This document shows positions 43,355 through 51,607 of a stretch of 64,000 nucleotides of DNA, in pieces (the stretch's first letter is position 1; each line of letters starts with the position of its first letter). The notes beneath the pieces were generated by a model that was given only the letters and a program-made list of their open reading frames with translations, had not been told where the DNA came from and ran no database searches. The translations under genes were made by a program, and so were the position numbers. The DNA is from DASPWW01 sp963841715. GTDB taxonomy: Bacteria > Actinomycetota > Thermoleophilia > Solirubrobacterales > 70-9. The stretch spans positions 62,001 to 126,000 of the forward strand of contig CAWJDP010000004.1 in assembly GCA_963841715.1 (NCBI GenBank), written 5' to 3'.

Positions 43355-44101
43355 ATGGCGGGGCGGCTTGAGGACAAGGTCTGTGTCATCACCGGCGCCG
43401 CGAGCGGGATCGGCGCCACCTCGGCGCGGCTGTTCGGCGCGGAGGGGGCGAAGGTTGCCGGCGTCGACCTGCAGGCGGGCGCGGCCGGCGATCTTGCGAT
43501 CGAGGCCGACGTCACCGACGCGAAACAGGTCGAGGACGCCTACGCCAGGGTGCGTGAGGAGCTCGGTCGCATAGACGTTCTCTTCAACAATGCCGGGATA
43601 TCTCCGGCGGACGACGTCTCGGTGCTCGAGACCTCCGACGAGGCCTGGCAGCGTGTCCAGGACGTGAACCTGAAGTCGGTCTTCCTGTGCTGCAAGCACG
43701 GGATCCCCCACCTGCTCGACACGGGCGGCGGCTCGGTGATCAACACAGCTTCGTTCGTCGCCACGATGGGCGCTGCGACCTCCCAGATCTCGTACACGGC
43801 GTCGAAGGGCGGCGTGCTCGCGCTTTCGCGCGAGCTCGGGATCGAGTTCGCGCGCCGAGGCGTGCGCGTGAACGCGCTCTGCCCCGGGCCGGTGAACACG
43901 CCGCTGCTCGAGGAGCTGTTCGCGAAGGACCCGGTGCAGGCGCAGCGTCGGCTCGTCCACCTGCCGATGGGCCGATTCGCCGAGGCGAGCGAGATCGCGC
44001 AGGGGGCGCTGTTCCTCGCCAGCGACGACTCCTCGTATGTCACCGCGACGACCTTTCTCGTCGACGGCGGGCTCTCGCACGCCTACGTCACGCCGGAGTG
44101 A
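43355..44101 (+). CDS. SDR-family oxidoreductase
   Basis: 248 residues. TGAASGIG (~12-19), D after the second strand (VDLQAGA, NAD-preferring), NNAG, catalytic Ser in NTASFVATMGA and Y-T-A-S-K. Starts 2 bases after the aldehyde dehydrogenase stop, so they form an operon. Resembles glucose/ribitol-type or 3-hydroxyacyl dehydrogenases; the substrate is unclear but likely a hydroxy intermediate of the same pathway. Confidence 0.87.
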   Translation: MAGRLEDKVCVITGAASGIGATSARLFGAEGAKVAGVDLQAGAAGDLAIEADVTDAKQVEDAYARVREELGRIDVLFNNAGISPADDVSVLETSDEAWQRVQDVNLKSVFLCCKHGIPHLLDTGGGSVINTASFVATMGAATSQISYTASKGGVLALSRELGIEFARRGVRVNALCPGPVNTPLLEELFAKDPVQAQRRLVHLPMGRFAEASEIAQGALFLASDDSSYVTATTFLVDGGLSHAYVTPE

Positions 44102-44798
44102 GGGCGAGCTCTACGAAGCGGCCGCAGAGCGCGCGGCCAACCCGATTCCACGCTTCGATCCTGCCGCGCGACTCCCGGCGAAGCGCCTCGGGATCGAGCC
44201 CGATCCGTACCGCGTCATCGTCGGTCATGTAGTCGTCGATCCACGACTCGAGGTCGGCGAGCGCGACCTCGGCGTGGAACTGGATCCCCCATGCGAGCTC
44301 GCCCACCCGGTAGGCCTGGAGGCAGACGGGGCTGTGGGCGAGCGCCGTCGCTCCCGGCGGCAGCTCCGACTCGTAGCTGTGCCATTGGAAGCCGACGAAC
44401 CCGGGCGCCATCGGGCCGATCAGCGGGTCATCGGCACCCGCCTGCGTGAGCTCGATCTCGAGCCAGCCGATCTCAGGCTCGCTCGCGCGCACCGCGCGGC
44501 CGCCTGCGGCCTCGGCGAGGAGCTGCGAGCCGAGGCAGACGCCGAGCAGCGGCACCCCGCGGTCGAGCAGCTCGCGAAGCAGCGCTTTCTGGTCGCGGAG
44601 CCACGGATGCCTGTCCTCCTGGTCGGCGTGCATCGCCCCGCCGAAGGTCAGGACGGCGTCGTAGCCGAACGGATCACCCGGCGGCGATCCGCCGCCGGGT
44701 ATCTGCCACTCGTCGAGCTCGATTCCGCGCTCGCGCATCGCGTTGGCGAAGACGCCGGGGCCGGCGTCTCCGTGGTGGACGATTGCGAGCGCGCGCAT
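44088..44798 (-). CDS. Class I glutamine amidotransferase-like protein
   Basis: 236 residues. GATase fold with MRALAIVHHGDAGPGVF, catalytic nucleophile in LLGVCLGSQLLAEAAGG, and His-Glu in IQFHAEV. Similar to GMP-synthase-like stand-alone amidotransferases, including gamma-glutamyl-amine hydrolases. Convergent with the SDR gene, overlapping 14 bases, and divergent from the MFS gene. It may provide a second hydrolase for gamma-glutamyl compounds in this locus (inference). Confidence 0.82.
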   Translation of the reverse strand: MRALAIVHHGDAGPGVFANAMRERGIELDEWQIPGGGSPPGDPFGYDAVLTFGGAMHADQEDRHPWLRDQKALLRELLDRGVPLLGVCLGSQLLAEAAGGRAVRASEPEIGWLEIELTQAGADDPLIGPMAPGFVGFQWHSYESELPPGATALAHSPVCLQAYRVGELAWGIQFHAEVALADLESWIDDYMTDDDAVRIGLDPEALRRESRGRIEAWNRVGRALCGRFVELALTPA

Positions 44799-44835
44799 CC
44801 ACGGCACTGTAGATACCTCCAGCCGGCCCGGACAA

Positions 44836-44867
44836 GGGGGCTTCGCCCCCTCGCGGCCTTCGGCCGC
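44836..44867. repeat. Two tandem UUCG-tetraloop hairpins
   Basis: GGGGG-CTTCG-CCCCC (44836-44850) is followed 2 bases later by GCGGC-CTTCG-GCCGC (44853-44867): both perfect 5-bp stems closed by C(UUCG)G. They lie between divergent genes (amidotransferase start 44798, MFS start 44917). RNA stability or regulatory role possible; copies of AGCGGAGGA follow at 44874-44882. Confidence 0.55.
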
Positions 44868-44916
44868 TCGCCCAGCGGAGGAGGCGGCGCCTGATCGATA
44901 TCTAGGGTGGCCGTGC

Positions 44917-46083
44917 ATGCCTCGCCGCCTCCCGATCCTCGTCATCGCCGTCGGCGCGATCACGATCGACTCCGCGCTGCTGGGACTGATCGCACCGCTG
45001 CTCCCGGACATCGAGCAGCGGACCGGCGCCTCGGACAGCGCGCTCGGGATCGCGCTCGCCGTCTACGCGGTCCCGATCGCGCTGCTGTCGCTGCCGCTCG
45101 GGCGCGCGGCGGACGTCGTCGGCCGCCGGATCCTGCTGATCGAGGGAATGGCGTTGGTGACCGCCGGCTCGGTGCTGATCGCGTTCTCCGATTCGCTTGC
45201 GCTGGTGATGGCGGGACGGGCGGTCCAGGGCATCGGCTCGGCGTCGACCTGGATCGCGGCGCTCGCGCTCGTCTCCGACCTCGCGCCGCCGGGCAAGCGC
45301 GGCGAGTCCCTGGGCGCGGCGCTGGCGGCGACCAGCCTCGGGGCGATCGCCGGCCCGGCGCTGGGCGGAGTCACGGCGGAGCTGATCTCGTTCGCGGCGC
45401 CGTTCCTGATCGTCGCGGCGGCCTCGGTCGCGCTGCTCGTGGCCGGGATCTTCGTGCTCCCGCACGGAGCCCCGAAGGAGCCGCCCGAGACGGGGGCGCT
45501 GGCGACGATCGCGCGCTCGACGCGCTCCGGGCTCGGGGCGTACGCGAGCGCGATCATCTTCGCGGCCGCGGGGTTGCTCGGGTTGATCGAGGTCGTGACG
45601 CCCCTCGACCTCAACGAGAGGCTCGGGCTCTCGAGCGGTGCGATCGGTCTCCTGTTCGGCGCCTCGATCATCGTCGACGCGATCTCCGCGCCGATCGGCG
45701 GACGCTGGGGTGACCGGAGAGGGCGCCGCGGGCCGGCGGTCTGGGGCCTGATCGCGCTCGCCGCGTCGACGGTGCTGCTCTCCGCGCTCCCCGGAATCGC
45801 CGGCGCGGGGGTCGGGCTCGGGGTGATGGGGATCGGCTTCAGCTTCTCCTTCGCGGCCGCGATCCCGTGGCTCGACGAGGCCTTCGAGGAGTCCGAGCGC
45901 GGCCTCGCGTACGGCGTCCTGAACCTGCTCTACGCGGCCGGGTACGCGATCGGCCCGGTGATCGGCGGCGCGCTGCTCGAGGTCTCGGGCGCCGATCTCC
46001 CCTACCTCCTCAGCGCCGCGCTGCTCGTCGCCGGCGCGGCGGCGCTGTGGCTCGCCACCCGCAGCGTACGGTCAGCCGCGTAG
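44917..46083 (+). CDS. MFS transporter (12-TM)
   Basis: 388 residues. AVGAITIDSALLGLIAPLLPDIEQRTGAS is a multidrug-type TM1-loop, LPLGRAADVVGRRILL the loop 2-3 motif, LSLIGAIAGPALGG-like antiporter motif around SLGAIAGPALGGVT, and RWGDRRGRRGP the repeated motif of the second half. Drug or metabolite exporter; substrate unknown. ATG 44917. Convergent with the hotdog gene, overlapping 12 bases. Confidence 0.87.
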   Translation: MPRRLPILVIAVGAITIDSALLGLIAPLLPDIEQRTGASDSALGIALAVYAVPIALLSLPLGRAADVVGRRILLIEGMALVTAGSVLIAFSDSLALVMAGRAVQGIGSASTWIAALALVSDLAPPGKRGESLGAALAATSLGAIAGPALGGVTAELISFAAPFLIVAAASVALLVAGIFVLPHGAPKEPPETGALATIARSTRSGLGAYASAIIFAAAGLLGLIEVVTPLDLNERLGLSSGAIGLLFGASIIVDAISAPIGGRWGDRRGRRGPAVWGLIALAASTVLLSALPGIAGAGVGLGVMGIGFSFSFAAAIPWLDEAFEESERGLAYGVLNLLYAAGYAIGPVIGGALLEVSGADLPYLLSAALLVAGAAALWLATRSVRSAA

Positions 46084-46776
46084 CTCGATCATCAGCGCGC
46101 GCGCAACCGCGAGCGGCTCGCCGTCCGCGGTCAGGATCGCCGAGCCGGCGTGGTGCTTGCGGCCGTCGCGCTCGATCGGCCAGCCGATCGCGACGTACTC
46201 CGCGTCGACCGGGACCGGCGCGAGGATCTCGGCGGCGAGGCGAGCGAGCACCCCGATTCCGGAGACGCCGAGCAGCAGCGAGCCGTACCCGCTCGGGCAG
46301 TCGAGGACCGACCACACGAACTCCGGCCGCACGATGCCGTCCGCGTCCCCGGTCCACTCGAAGGGCCTCCACGGCGACGAGACGATGTCGCGCCCTTCCA
46401 CCGGCCCCGCGAAAACCCCGAATGAGTCCTCCCGACCGCGCCCGCACACGAAGCAGCGGCTGAACGGCCCCTCGCTCATGCCGGCGTAGTGGCCCTTCGC
46501 GTCGCGGGCCTCGTCAAGACCGACCGGCGCCGGCAACTCGACGTCGGGGGCGTCGATCGGGCTCCCGTCCGCGATCTGGGTCGCGCCGTCGCTCAGCGTC
46601 ACCTCGCCGCCCTCGTCCACGGCGACCTCCAGCGGGCGGCCGAGCGGCAGCGGCGAGCGGAGGTTGACCTCGGCCGCGCCGTCGATCAGCCGCGCCACGA
46701 GCCCGCACCCGTAGCCACCGTTGCCGCTGCCGAGCGGCCCGTTGAATCCCTCCGGGATCGTCACCGTCGCCGTCAT
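46072..46776 (-). CDS. Hypothetical protein, hotdog/thioesterase-like
   Basis: 234 residues. GSGNGGYGCGLVARLIDGAAEVNLRSPLPLGR is typical of the first hotdog unit of actinobacterial thioesterase-like proteins; a Cys-x-x-Cys (RCFVCGRG) follows, then RPEFVWSVLDCPSGYGSLL and a second unit. Two hotdog repeats are likely, binding acyl-CoA or related thioesters. No catalytic residues are clear. ATG 46776. Confidence 0.65.
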   Translation of the reverse strand: MTATVTIPEGFNGPLGSGNGGYGCGLVARLIDGAAEVNLRSPLPLGRPLEVAVDEGGEVTLSDGATQIADGSPIDAPDVELPAPVGLDEARDAKGHYAGMSEGPFSRCFVCGRGREDSFGVFAGPVEGRDIVSSPWRPFEWTGDADGIVRPEFVWSVLDCPSGYGSLLLGVSGIGVLARLAAEILAPVPVDAEYVAIGWPIERDGRKHHAGSAILTADGEPLAVARALMIELRG

Positions 46777-46871
46777 CGCAGCCAGCCTAACCGGGGGACG
46801 CCGCCGGGCGGCGGCGTGCGCGAGCACCCCGGGCGCGCCTGGCGCCGCGCGCGGGTTGCGAAACTGGATGC

Positions 46872-47300
46872 ATGGCGGACGCACCGGCCGACAGCACGGC
46901 CCCCGGCGAGCAGCCCCTGGAGCTGATCCTCGCCCGCAACCTCGTCTCGATCATCGCCCTGCCCGCGCTCGTGTTCGACGTCGACGGCCAGGTCGTCTTC
47001 TTCAACGACGCCGCGGCGGAGGTGATCGGGTCCCCGTTCGAGGAGCTCGGGACGATGCCCCGCGAGCGCTGGAATGCGATGTTCGGCCCCTTCGACGCCA
47101 GCGGCCACCAGGTGCGCTCGGAGGAGCTGCCGCTGACGATCGCGCTGCGTGAGGGACGTCCCGCGTACGCGCGCTTCCACGTCCGCGGCGAAGCGGGCCT
47201 GACCGAGATCGAGGCCGGCGCGCTGCCGCTCGTCGGGCCGGCCGGTTATCACGGGGCGATCCTCGTCTTCTGGCCGGTCGGCGACGAGGTCGGGGGCTGA
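46872..47300 (+). CDS. PAS-domain protein
   Basis: 142 residues, single PAS fold: LARNLVSIIALPALVFDVDGQVVFFNDAAAEVIGSPFEEL is the PAS core with the N-cap, then TIALREGRPAYARFHVRG and GYHGAILVFWPV as the last strands. No output domain, so it would act as a small sensor or partner protein. It is followed 4 bases later by the MBL gene, suggesting an operon. Confidence 0.82.
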   Translation: MADAPADSTAPGEQPLELILARNLVSIIALPALVFDVDGQVVFFNDAAAEVIGSPFEELGTMPRERWNAMFGPFDASGHQVRSEELPLTIALREGRPAYARFHVRGEAGLTEIEAGALPLVGPAGYHGAILVFWPVGDEVGG

Positions 47301-47304
47301 GCCG

Positions 47305-48153
47305 GTGAGAGCGACGCTGTGGGGTGTGCGGGGCTCCGTTCCCGTGCCCGGACCGGCGGTCGCCGAGTTCGGCGGCAACACGACCTGCGTCGAGATCGCG
47401 GCGGGCGACGGCACCGAGCTGATCCTCGACGCCGGGACCGGGATCAGGGAGCTGGGGTCGGCGATCTCGAGCCGCGGCGGCCGTTACGAGATCCTGCTCA
47501 CCCACCTCCACCTCGACCACATTCAGGGGCTGATGTTCTTCACCCCGTTCTTCGACCCCGAGGCCGAGGTCACGGTCTGGGGCCCGCCCGGTGCCGGGCG
47601 TTCGCTCGAGGAGCGGCTCGCCCGCTACATCTCGGCGCCGCTGTCGCCGATCGAGATCCGCGACCTCGCGGCACGGGTCCGCTTCGTCGACGCGCCGGTG
47701 ACGCCGTGGCGGATCGGCGATGTCGAAATTCGCGCCTCGCTCGTCGCCCACCGCGGCCCGACGCTCGGCTACCGGCTGAGCGAGGGGGACGTGAGCCTCG
47801 CCTTCCTGCCCGATCACGAGCCCGGACTCGGCGCGAATCTCGACCGCGAGCCGGGGACGTGGATCTCCGGCCACGAGCTGGCGAAGGGAGCGACGCTGCT
47901 CGTCCACGACTGCCAGTACGGGGACGCGGAGTACTCGGGGCGCCGGGGGTGGGGGCACTCGCGGATCACCGACGCGCTCGCCTTCGCCCACCGCTGCGAG
48001 CCGGAGCGGGTCGCGTTCTTCCACCACGACCCGGCGCACGACGACTCCCGCCTCGACGCGCTCGAGCGCGAGGCCGCCGAGCGCTGGAGCGAGCTCGGCA
48101 ACGGGGCGGCGATCGACCTCGCGCGCGAAGGCAGCGTGCTCGAGATCGGCTGA
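47305..48153 (+). CDS. Metallo-beta-lactamase-fold protein
   Basis: 282 residues, GTG start. Zinc motif H-L-H-L-D-H in LLTHLHLDHIQG, preceded by FGGNTTCVEI...LDAGTG typical of phosphodiesterase/PqqB-like MBL proteins; other ligands in SLVAHRGPTLGY, LPDHEP, LVHDCQY and FFHHDPAHDD. Could be a cyclic nucleotide phosphodiesterase or RNase Z-like enzyme. Probably co-expressed with the PAS protein. Confidence 0.8.
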   Translation: MRATLWGVRGSVPVPGPAVAEFGGNTTCVEIAAGDGTELILDAGTGIRELGSAISSRGGRYEILLTHLHLDHIQGLMFFTPFFDPEAEVTVWGPPGAGRSLEERLARYISAPLSPIEIRDLAARVRFVDAPVTPWRIGDVEIRASLVAHRGPTLGYRLSEGDVSLAFLPDHEPGLGANLDREPGTWISGHELAKGATLLVHDCQYGDAEYSGRRGWGHSRITDALAFAHRCEPERVAFFHHDPAHDDSRLDALEREAAERWSELGNGAAIDLAREGSVLEIG

Positions 48154-48168
48154 GGGCGTCGGCGGCGG

Positions 48169-48588
48169 CTACTCCGCGGCGCGCCAGTGCAGGGCGCGCT
48201 CGATCTCGAGCCGCAGCAGCGGCCCTTGCGGCGGGCGCTCGCGATATGCCACGTACTTCTCGATCAGGGCGGCCGGCGCCGGTGCGTCGGCGTCGACGGT
48301 GATCGCGCCGAGCAGCTGCACCCACGCCAGCCGGCTCCAGTCATCCGAATAGCGGTCGACGAGCAGGCTCGCGCGAGGATCGGCGCGCAGCCACCGCACC
48401 CGCGCGAGCTCGTTGCCGGGGACGCGCTTCGGCTTGTCGTCGACGGCGCTCCACACCGCGCCGCCGTCGAGCGCGAACGTGACCGGGAGCACGCGCGGGG
48501 CTCCGTCGTCATCGAGTAGCCCGAGATGAGCGACCCGTGCCGCCTCGAGTAGCTCGATTGCCCACCTCGGGAGATCCAGCGCTCCCAC
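48169..48588 (-). CDS. PPOX-class FMN/F420-dependent oxidoreductase
   Basis: 139 residues. Split barrel: ARVAHLGLLDDDGAPRVLPVTFALDGGAVWSAVDDKPKR, NELARVRWLRADPRASLLVDRYSDDWSRLAWVQLLG, ALIEKYVAYRERPPQGPLL. This is the F420/FMN-binding 'TIGR03668-like' pattern of actinobacteria. Cofactor and substrate unknown. GTG start. Confidence 0.82.
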   Translation of the reverse strand: MGALDLPRWAIELLEAARVAHLGLLDDDGAPRVLPVTFALDGGAVWSAVDDKPKRVPGNELARVRWLRADPRASLLVDRYSDDWSRLAWVQLLGAITVDADAPAPAALIEKYVAYRERPPQGPLLRLEIERALHWRAAE

Positions 48589-48623
48589 GCAGTCGAGGAT
48601 ACGAGCGGGCTACGCTGCCGCCA

Positions 48624-49301
48624 ATGACGAGCGCTCGCAAGCTTACGCTCGGGCTGGGCGCCCTGTTTGGGCTGTACGCGCTCGTCGTGCGCCCGCGGAT
48701 GCTGCGCTGGGGGGCGACCGACGAAGAGGTGGGGAGCCCCTATCCGGGAGCGAAGCTGATCGAGGGCTCGAAGCGCGGCGCCACGATGGCCGTAACGATC
48801 GACGCTCCGCCGTCGCGAGTGTGGCCGTGGCTCGTCCAGATGGGTTGCGATCGCGCCGGCTGGTACAGCTGGGACCGTCTCGACAACGGCGGCGTGCCGA
48901 GCGCCGATCGCGTCCACCCCGAGTGGCAGCGGATCTCCGTCGGCGACCGCCTAGCCTCGACCCCGAGCGGCGCAGCGTGGTTCGAGGTCGCCGACGTCGA
49001 GCCGGAGCGATTCCTGGCGCTGCGCGCTCCGCTCGACCTCCGCGGTCGCCCCTTCGACACCGCGACCCCCCGGCCGCGCTTCTTCGTCGATTCGCTGTGG
49101 TGCTTCCTGCTGACCCAGCTGCCGGACCATCGAACCCGCCTCGTGGTCAGCGGCCATGCCGCGGCGCGCCCGCGGTTGCTGCAGGCGATCGGCAACGTCC
49201 TAGCCTGGGAGCCGGCGCACTGGCTGATGGAGACGCGCCAGCTCAGGAATCTGAAGCGGCGCGCGGAGAACGCGCCGCCCGCCGCGGCCGCCTCTGCCTA
49301 G
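48624..49301 (+). CDS. SRPBCC-family (polyketide-cyclase-like) protein
   Basis: 225 residues. N-terminal membrane-like segment (KLTLGLGALFGLYALVV) then a Bet v1/SRPBCC domain: AVTIDAPPSRVWPWLVQMGCDRAGWYSWDRLDNGGVPSADRVHPEWQRISVGD is a very typical opening. Binds hydrophobic ligands; role unknown. Ends overlapping the convergent chrA by 4 bases. Confidence 0.82.
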   Translation: MTSARKLTLGLGALFGLYALVVRPRMLRWGATDEEVGSPYPGAKLIEGSKRGATMAVTIDAPPSRVWPWLVQMGCDRAGWYSWDRLDNGGVPSADRVHPEWQRISVGDRLASTPSGAAWFEVADVEPERFLALRAPLDLRGRPFDTATPRPRFFVDSLWCFLLTQLPDHRTRLVVSGHAAARPRLLQAIGNVLAWEPAHWLMETRQLRNLKRRAENAPPAAAASA

Positions 49302-50469
49302 CCCGGGACCGACGCGCCGAGCGCGGCGGCGACAACGCCCACACTGCCCGCGGCCAGCAGCGTCGGGACGACGCCTCGCCGCAGCGCGAGCAGCAGCACC
49401 GCGGCTCCGGCGAGCACGAACGCCTGCCACGTCTGGTGGAGCGCCAGCGCGAGCGGGATCGATGAGCCGATGATCGCGCCGATCGCGGCCGGGCCCGCGC
49501 CGGAGAGAAAGGCGCGGATGTCGACATCGCCGCGCAGCCGGTCGAAGCGGCTCGCTCCAAGGAGGACGAAGGCGAACGACGGGCCGAACGCAATCGCCGC
49601 TGCGAGCAGGCCTCCTCCCAGGCCGCCCGCCGCGTAGCCGACGACCGCCACCGTCTGGACGACGGGCCCGGGCGTGATCTGCCCCAGCGCGACCGCGTTC
49701 AGGAACTGCGCGCTGGTCATCCAGTGGTATGAGTCGACGGCGTCCCCCTGCATCAGCGGGATGATCACGAACCCCCCGCCGTACGAGAGCGCGCCGACCT
49801 TGAGCGCGACCCATGCCGGGCCCCGATCCCGCCCGTCGCAGCCGATCCAATCGCGATGAGGATCGCGGCGCCGGCGACCCCGGGCTGCCGGCCGCGCTCC
49901 AGCCGCTGGCACGCGACCTCGACGACGCCGCAGGCAATCAGCAGGATCACGAGCCACGGCCCGACGGTCGCCGCCGCAGCGCCGCCGAGCAGCGCGTAGG
50001 CGATCCAGCGGGTGCGGCTGTGCTCGCGCATTCGCTCCCAGCTCGACGGCACCAGCCGCGAGCCGGCCTGAACGGCGACGGCGGCGACCGCCGCCCCCGC
50101 GCCCGCGCCCGCTCCGCGCACCCACAGCGGCGGGTTGCCGAGGAAGAGCGCAGCGAGGGCAAGGATCAGAGTCAACCCCGGGACGATGAACGCCAGCCCG
50201 CCGACGAGCGCTCCGGCTACGCCGCGCAGGCGCCACGCGGTGAAGATCGCGAGCTGAGTCGAGGCGGGTCCGGGAAGCAGATTTGTCGCGGCGATCGCGT
50301 CCTCGAACTCGTGCGCCGAGAGCCAGCCGCGGCGGCGCACCGTGAGGTCGCGGAGAAGCGAGATGTGGGTCGGCGGCCCCCCGAACCCGAGACAGCCGAT
50401 CCGACCCCACTCCCGGAGCAGAACCGCCAGCGATGGTCGTGGGTCGGCGACCTCGCGGCGCTCGGACAC
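49298..50469 (-). pseudogene. chrA: Chromate transporter (ChrA), frameshifted
   Basis: CHR-family membrane protein. N-terminal half: GRIGCLGFGGPPTHISLLRDLTV (CHR motif), NLLPGPASTQLAIF; it breaks after SAATGGIG. Second half in another frame: PAWVALKVGALSYGGGFVIIPLMQGDAV and NAVALGQITPGPVVQTVAVVGYAAGG, the repeated CHR motif. One G added in the coding strand at the CCCC of 49821-49824 restores one ~391-residue protein. It would export chromate (or another oxyanion). GTG start at 50469. Confidence 0.85.
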
Positions 50470-50563
50470 GCGGGCATCGTAGTCGGGCGATCTGTGTCCG
50501 ACGTCACGGTTCTTCAGAGGCCCTTGCGAATCCCGCGGGGGGCTCCGCCCCGTACAACTGCAC

Positions 50564-51220
50564 ATGCCAGCTCACCGAGATGCGCGCGGCGGTGGTCGGA
50601 TCGGACGCCGCTCATCCCTGATCGGGGTCCTCGCCGCCGGGGCTGCGGCGCTCGCCCTTGCCGGCTGCGGTACCGGGGGCGGCGGTAGAGGCTCCGACGA
50701 GCCCGCGCCCACCGCGCTGTCGATGCCGAGCAACGACCACGTGTTCGCGTGGCTGCGCCCGACCGCGGCTCCGCGCGGATGGCGCGCGAGCAGCCTCCCC
50801 CACGAGGTCGCGCGACTCGCCTACCCGCGCGACTGGCGATCGATCCAGTCCGACCCGGGCACGGTCACGGCCGCGCTCAGGGCGCGGAGCGGGAAGATCC
50901 GGGGCTACCTCAACGCGACCCCGCAACAGGCGAACGAGACGCTCGCGAACTGGAGCGGCTTCCGGATCGCCCACAACCGCGACGAGGGCGACAGCGACGT
51001 GACCCCCGTCGCGTGGGCGAACGACCTCCGCTTTCGAGGCGCGCGCGGCTCGTGCGTGATTGACGACTACCGCTCTTCCGCCAACCGCAGCTTCCGCGAG
51101 GTCGCGTGCATCGTCCGCGGGCAGCGGGGCACGAGCGTCGTCGTCGGCGCCTCACCGCCCGACCAGTGGCGCCAGCAGAAGCCCGCGATCGAGCGTGCCG
51201 TATCGAGCTTCCTCGCATGA
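50564..51220 (+). CDS. Lipoprotein, hypothetical
   Basis: 218 residues. Basic N-terminus, hydrophobic segment SLIGVLAAGAAALALAGCG with lipobox L-A-G-C, so lipid-anchored outside the membrane. The mature part has RLAYPRDWRSIQSDPGTVTAALRARSGKIRGYLNATP, resembling a PsbP/DUF-type surface domain in outline only; two later Cys (GSCVIDDY, VACIVRG) may pair. Stop overlaps the next frame by ATGA. Confidence 0.75.
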   Translation: MPAHRDARGGGRIGRRSSLIGVLAAGAAALALAGCGTGGGGRGSDEPAPTALSMPSNDHVFAWLRPTAAPRGWRASSLPHEVARLAYPRDWRSIQSDPGTVTAALRARSGKIRGYLNATPQQANETLANWSGFRIAHNRDEGDSDVTPVAWANDLRFRGARGSCVIDDYRSSANRSFREVACIVRGQRGTSVVVGASPPDQWRQQKPAIERAVSSFLA

Positions 51221-51252
51221 ACAACGCAAGCACCACCAACAAGGAGACAGCG

Positions 51253-51447
51253 ATGCTCACGAAGACGAGGGCCAAGATCGCTCTCGGCCTCTCCGTGCTC
51301 GGGATCGCCGGTGCCGTCGGCCTGCCGGCCGCTCTGGCGCACCACCATCATCATCACGGTGGCCATCACGGCATCCCCCAGCACAACGGCGGCGACCACG
51401 ACGCCGACAACCGGGGCGGCCCGAGCGACGGCGACGGCCGGATCTAG
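51253..51447 (+). CDS. Tiny exported His-rich protein with natural His6 N-terminus
   Basis: 64 residues. Signal peptide 1-29 (KIALGLSVLGIAGAVGLPAALA) with a good A-L-A cleavage site, followed by HHHHHHGGHHG (30-40), so the predicted mature protein starts with six histidines, then a hydrophilic Gly/Asp/Asn tail. SD AAGGAG lies at 51241-51246, so ATG 51253 is preferred over ATG 51217. Probably binds transition metals outside the membrane. No family known to me. Follows a lipoprotein gene. Confidence 0.7.
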   Translation: MLTKTRAKIALGLSVLGIAGAVGLPAALAHHHHHHGGHHGIPQHNGGDHDADNRGGPSDGDGRI

Positions 51448-51607
51448 ATCCGCCGCTCGCCCTTGCCGCCGCGCTCGTCATACGGGCGCGGCGGCGGCAT
51501 TCGCTGACCCAGGAGCACGCCCGGCCTGCCATCGCCACCGACCCCCACGCCGCCTGGAGACGGAGTGGTCGTGATAGGGCCCGGCTCGACGTTGGCGCCG
51601 TCGCTTC

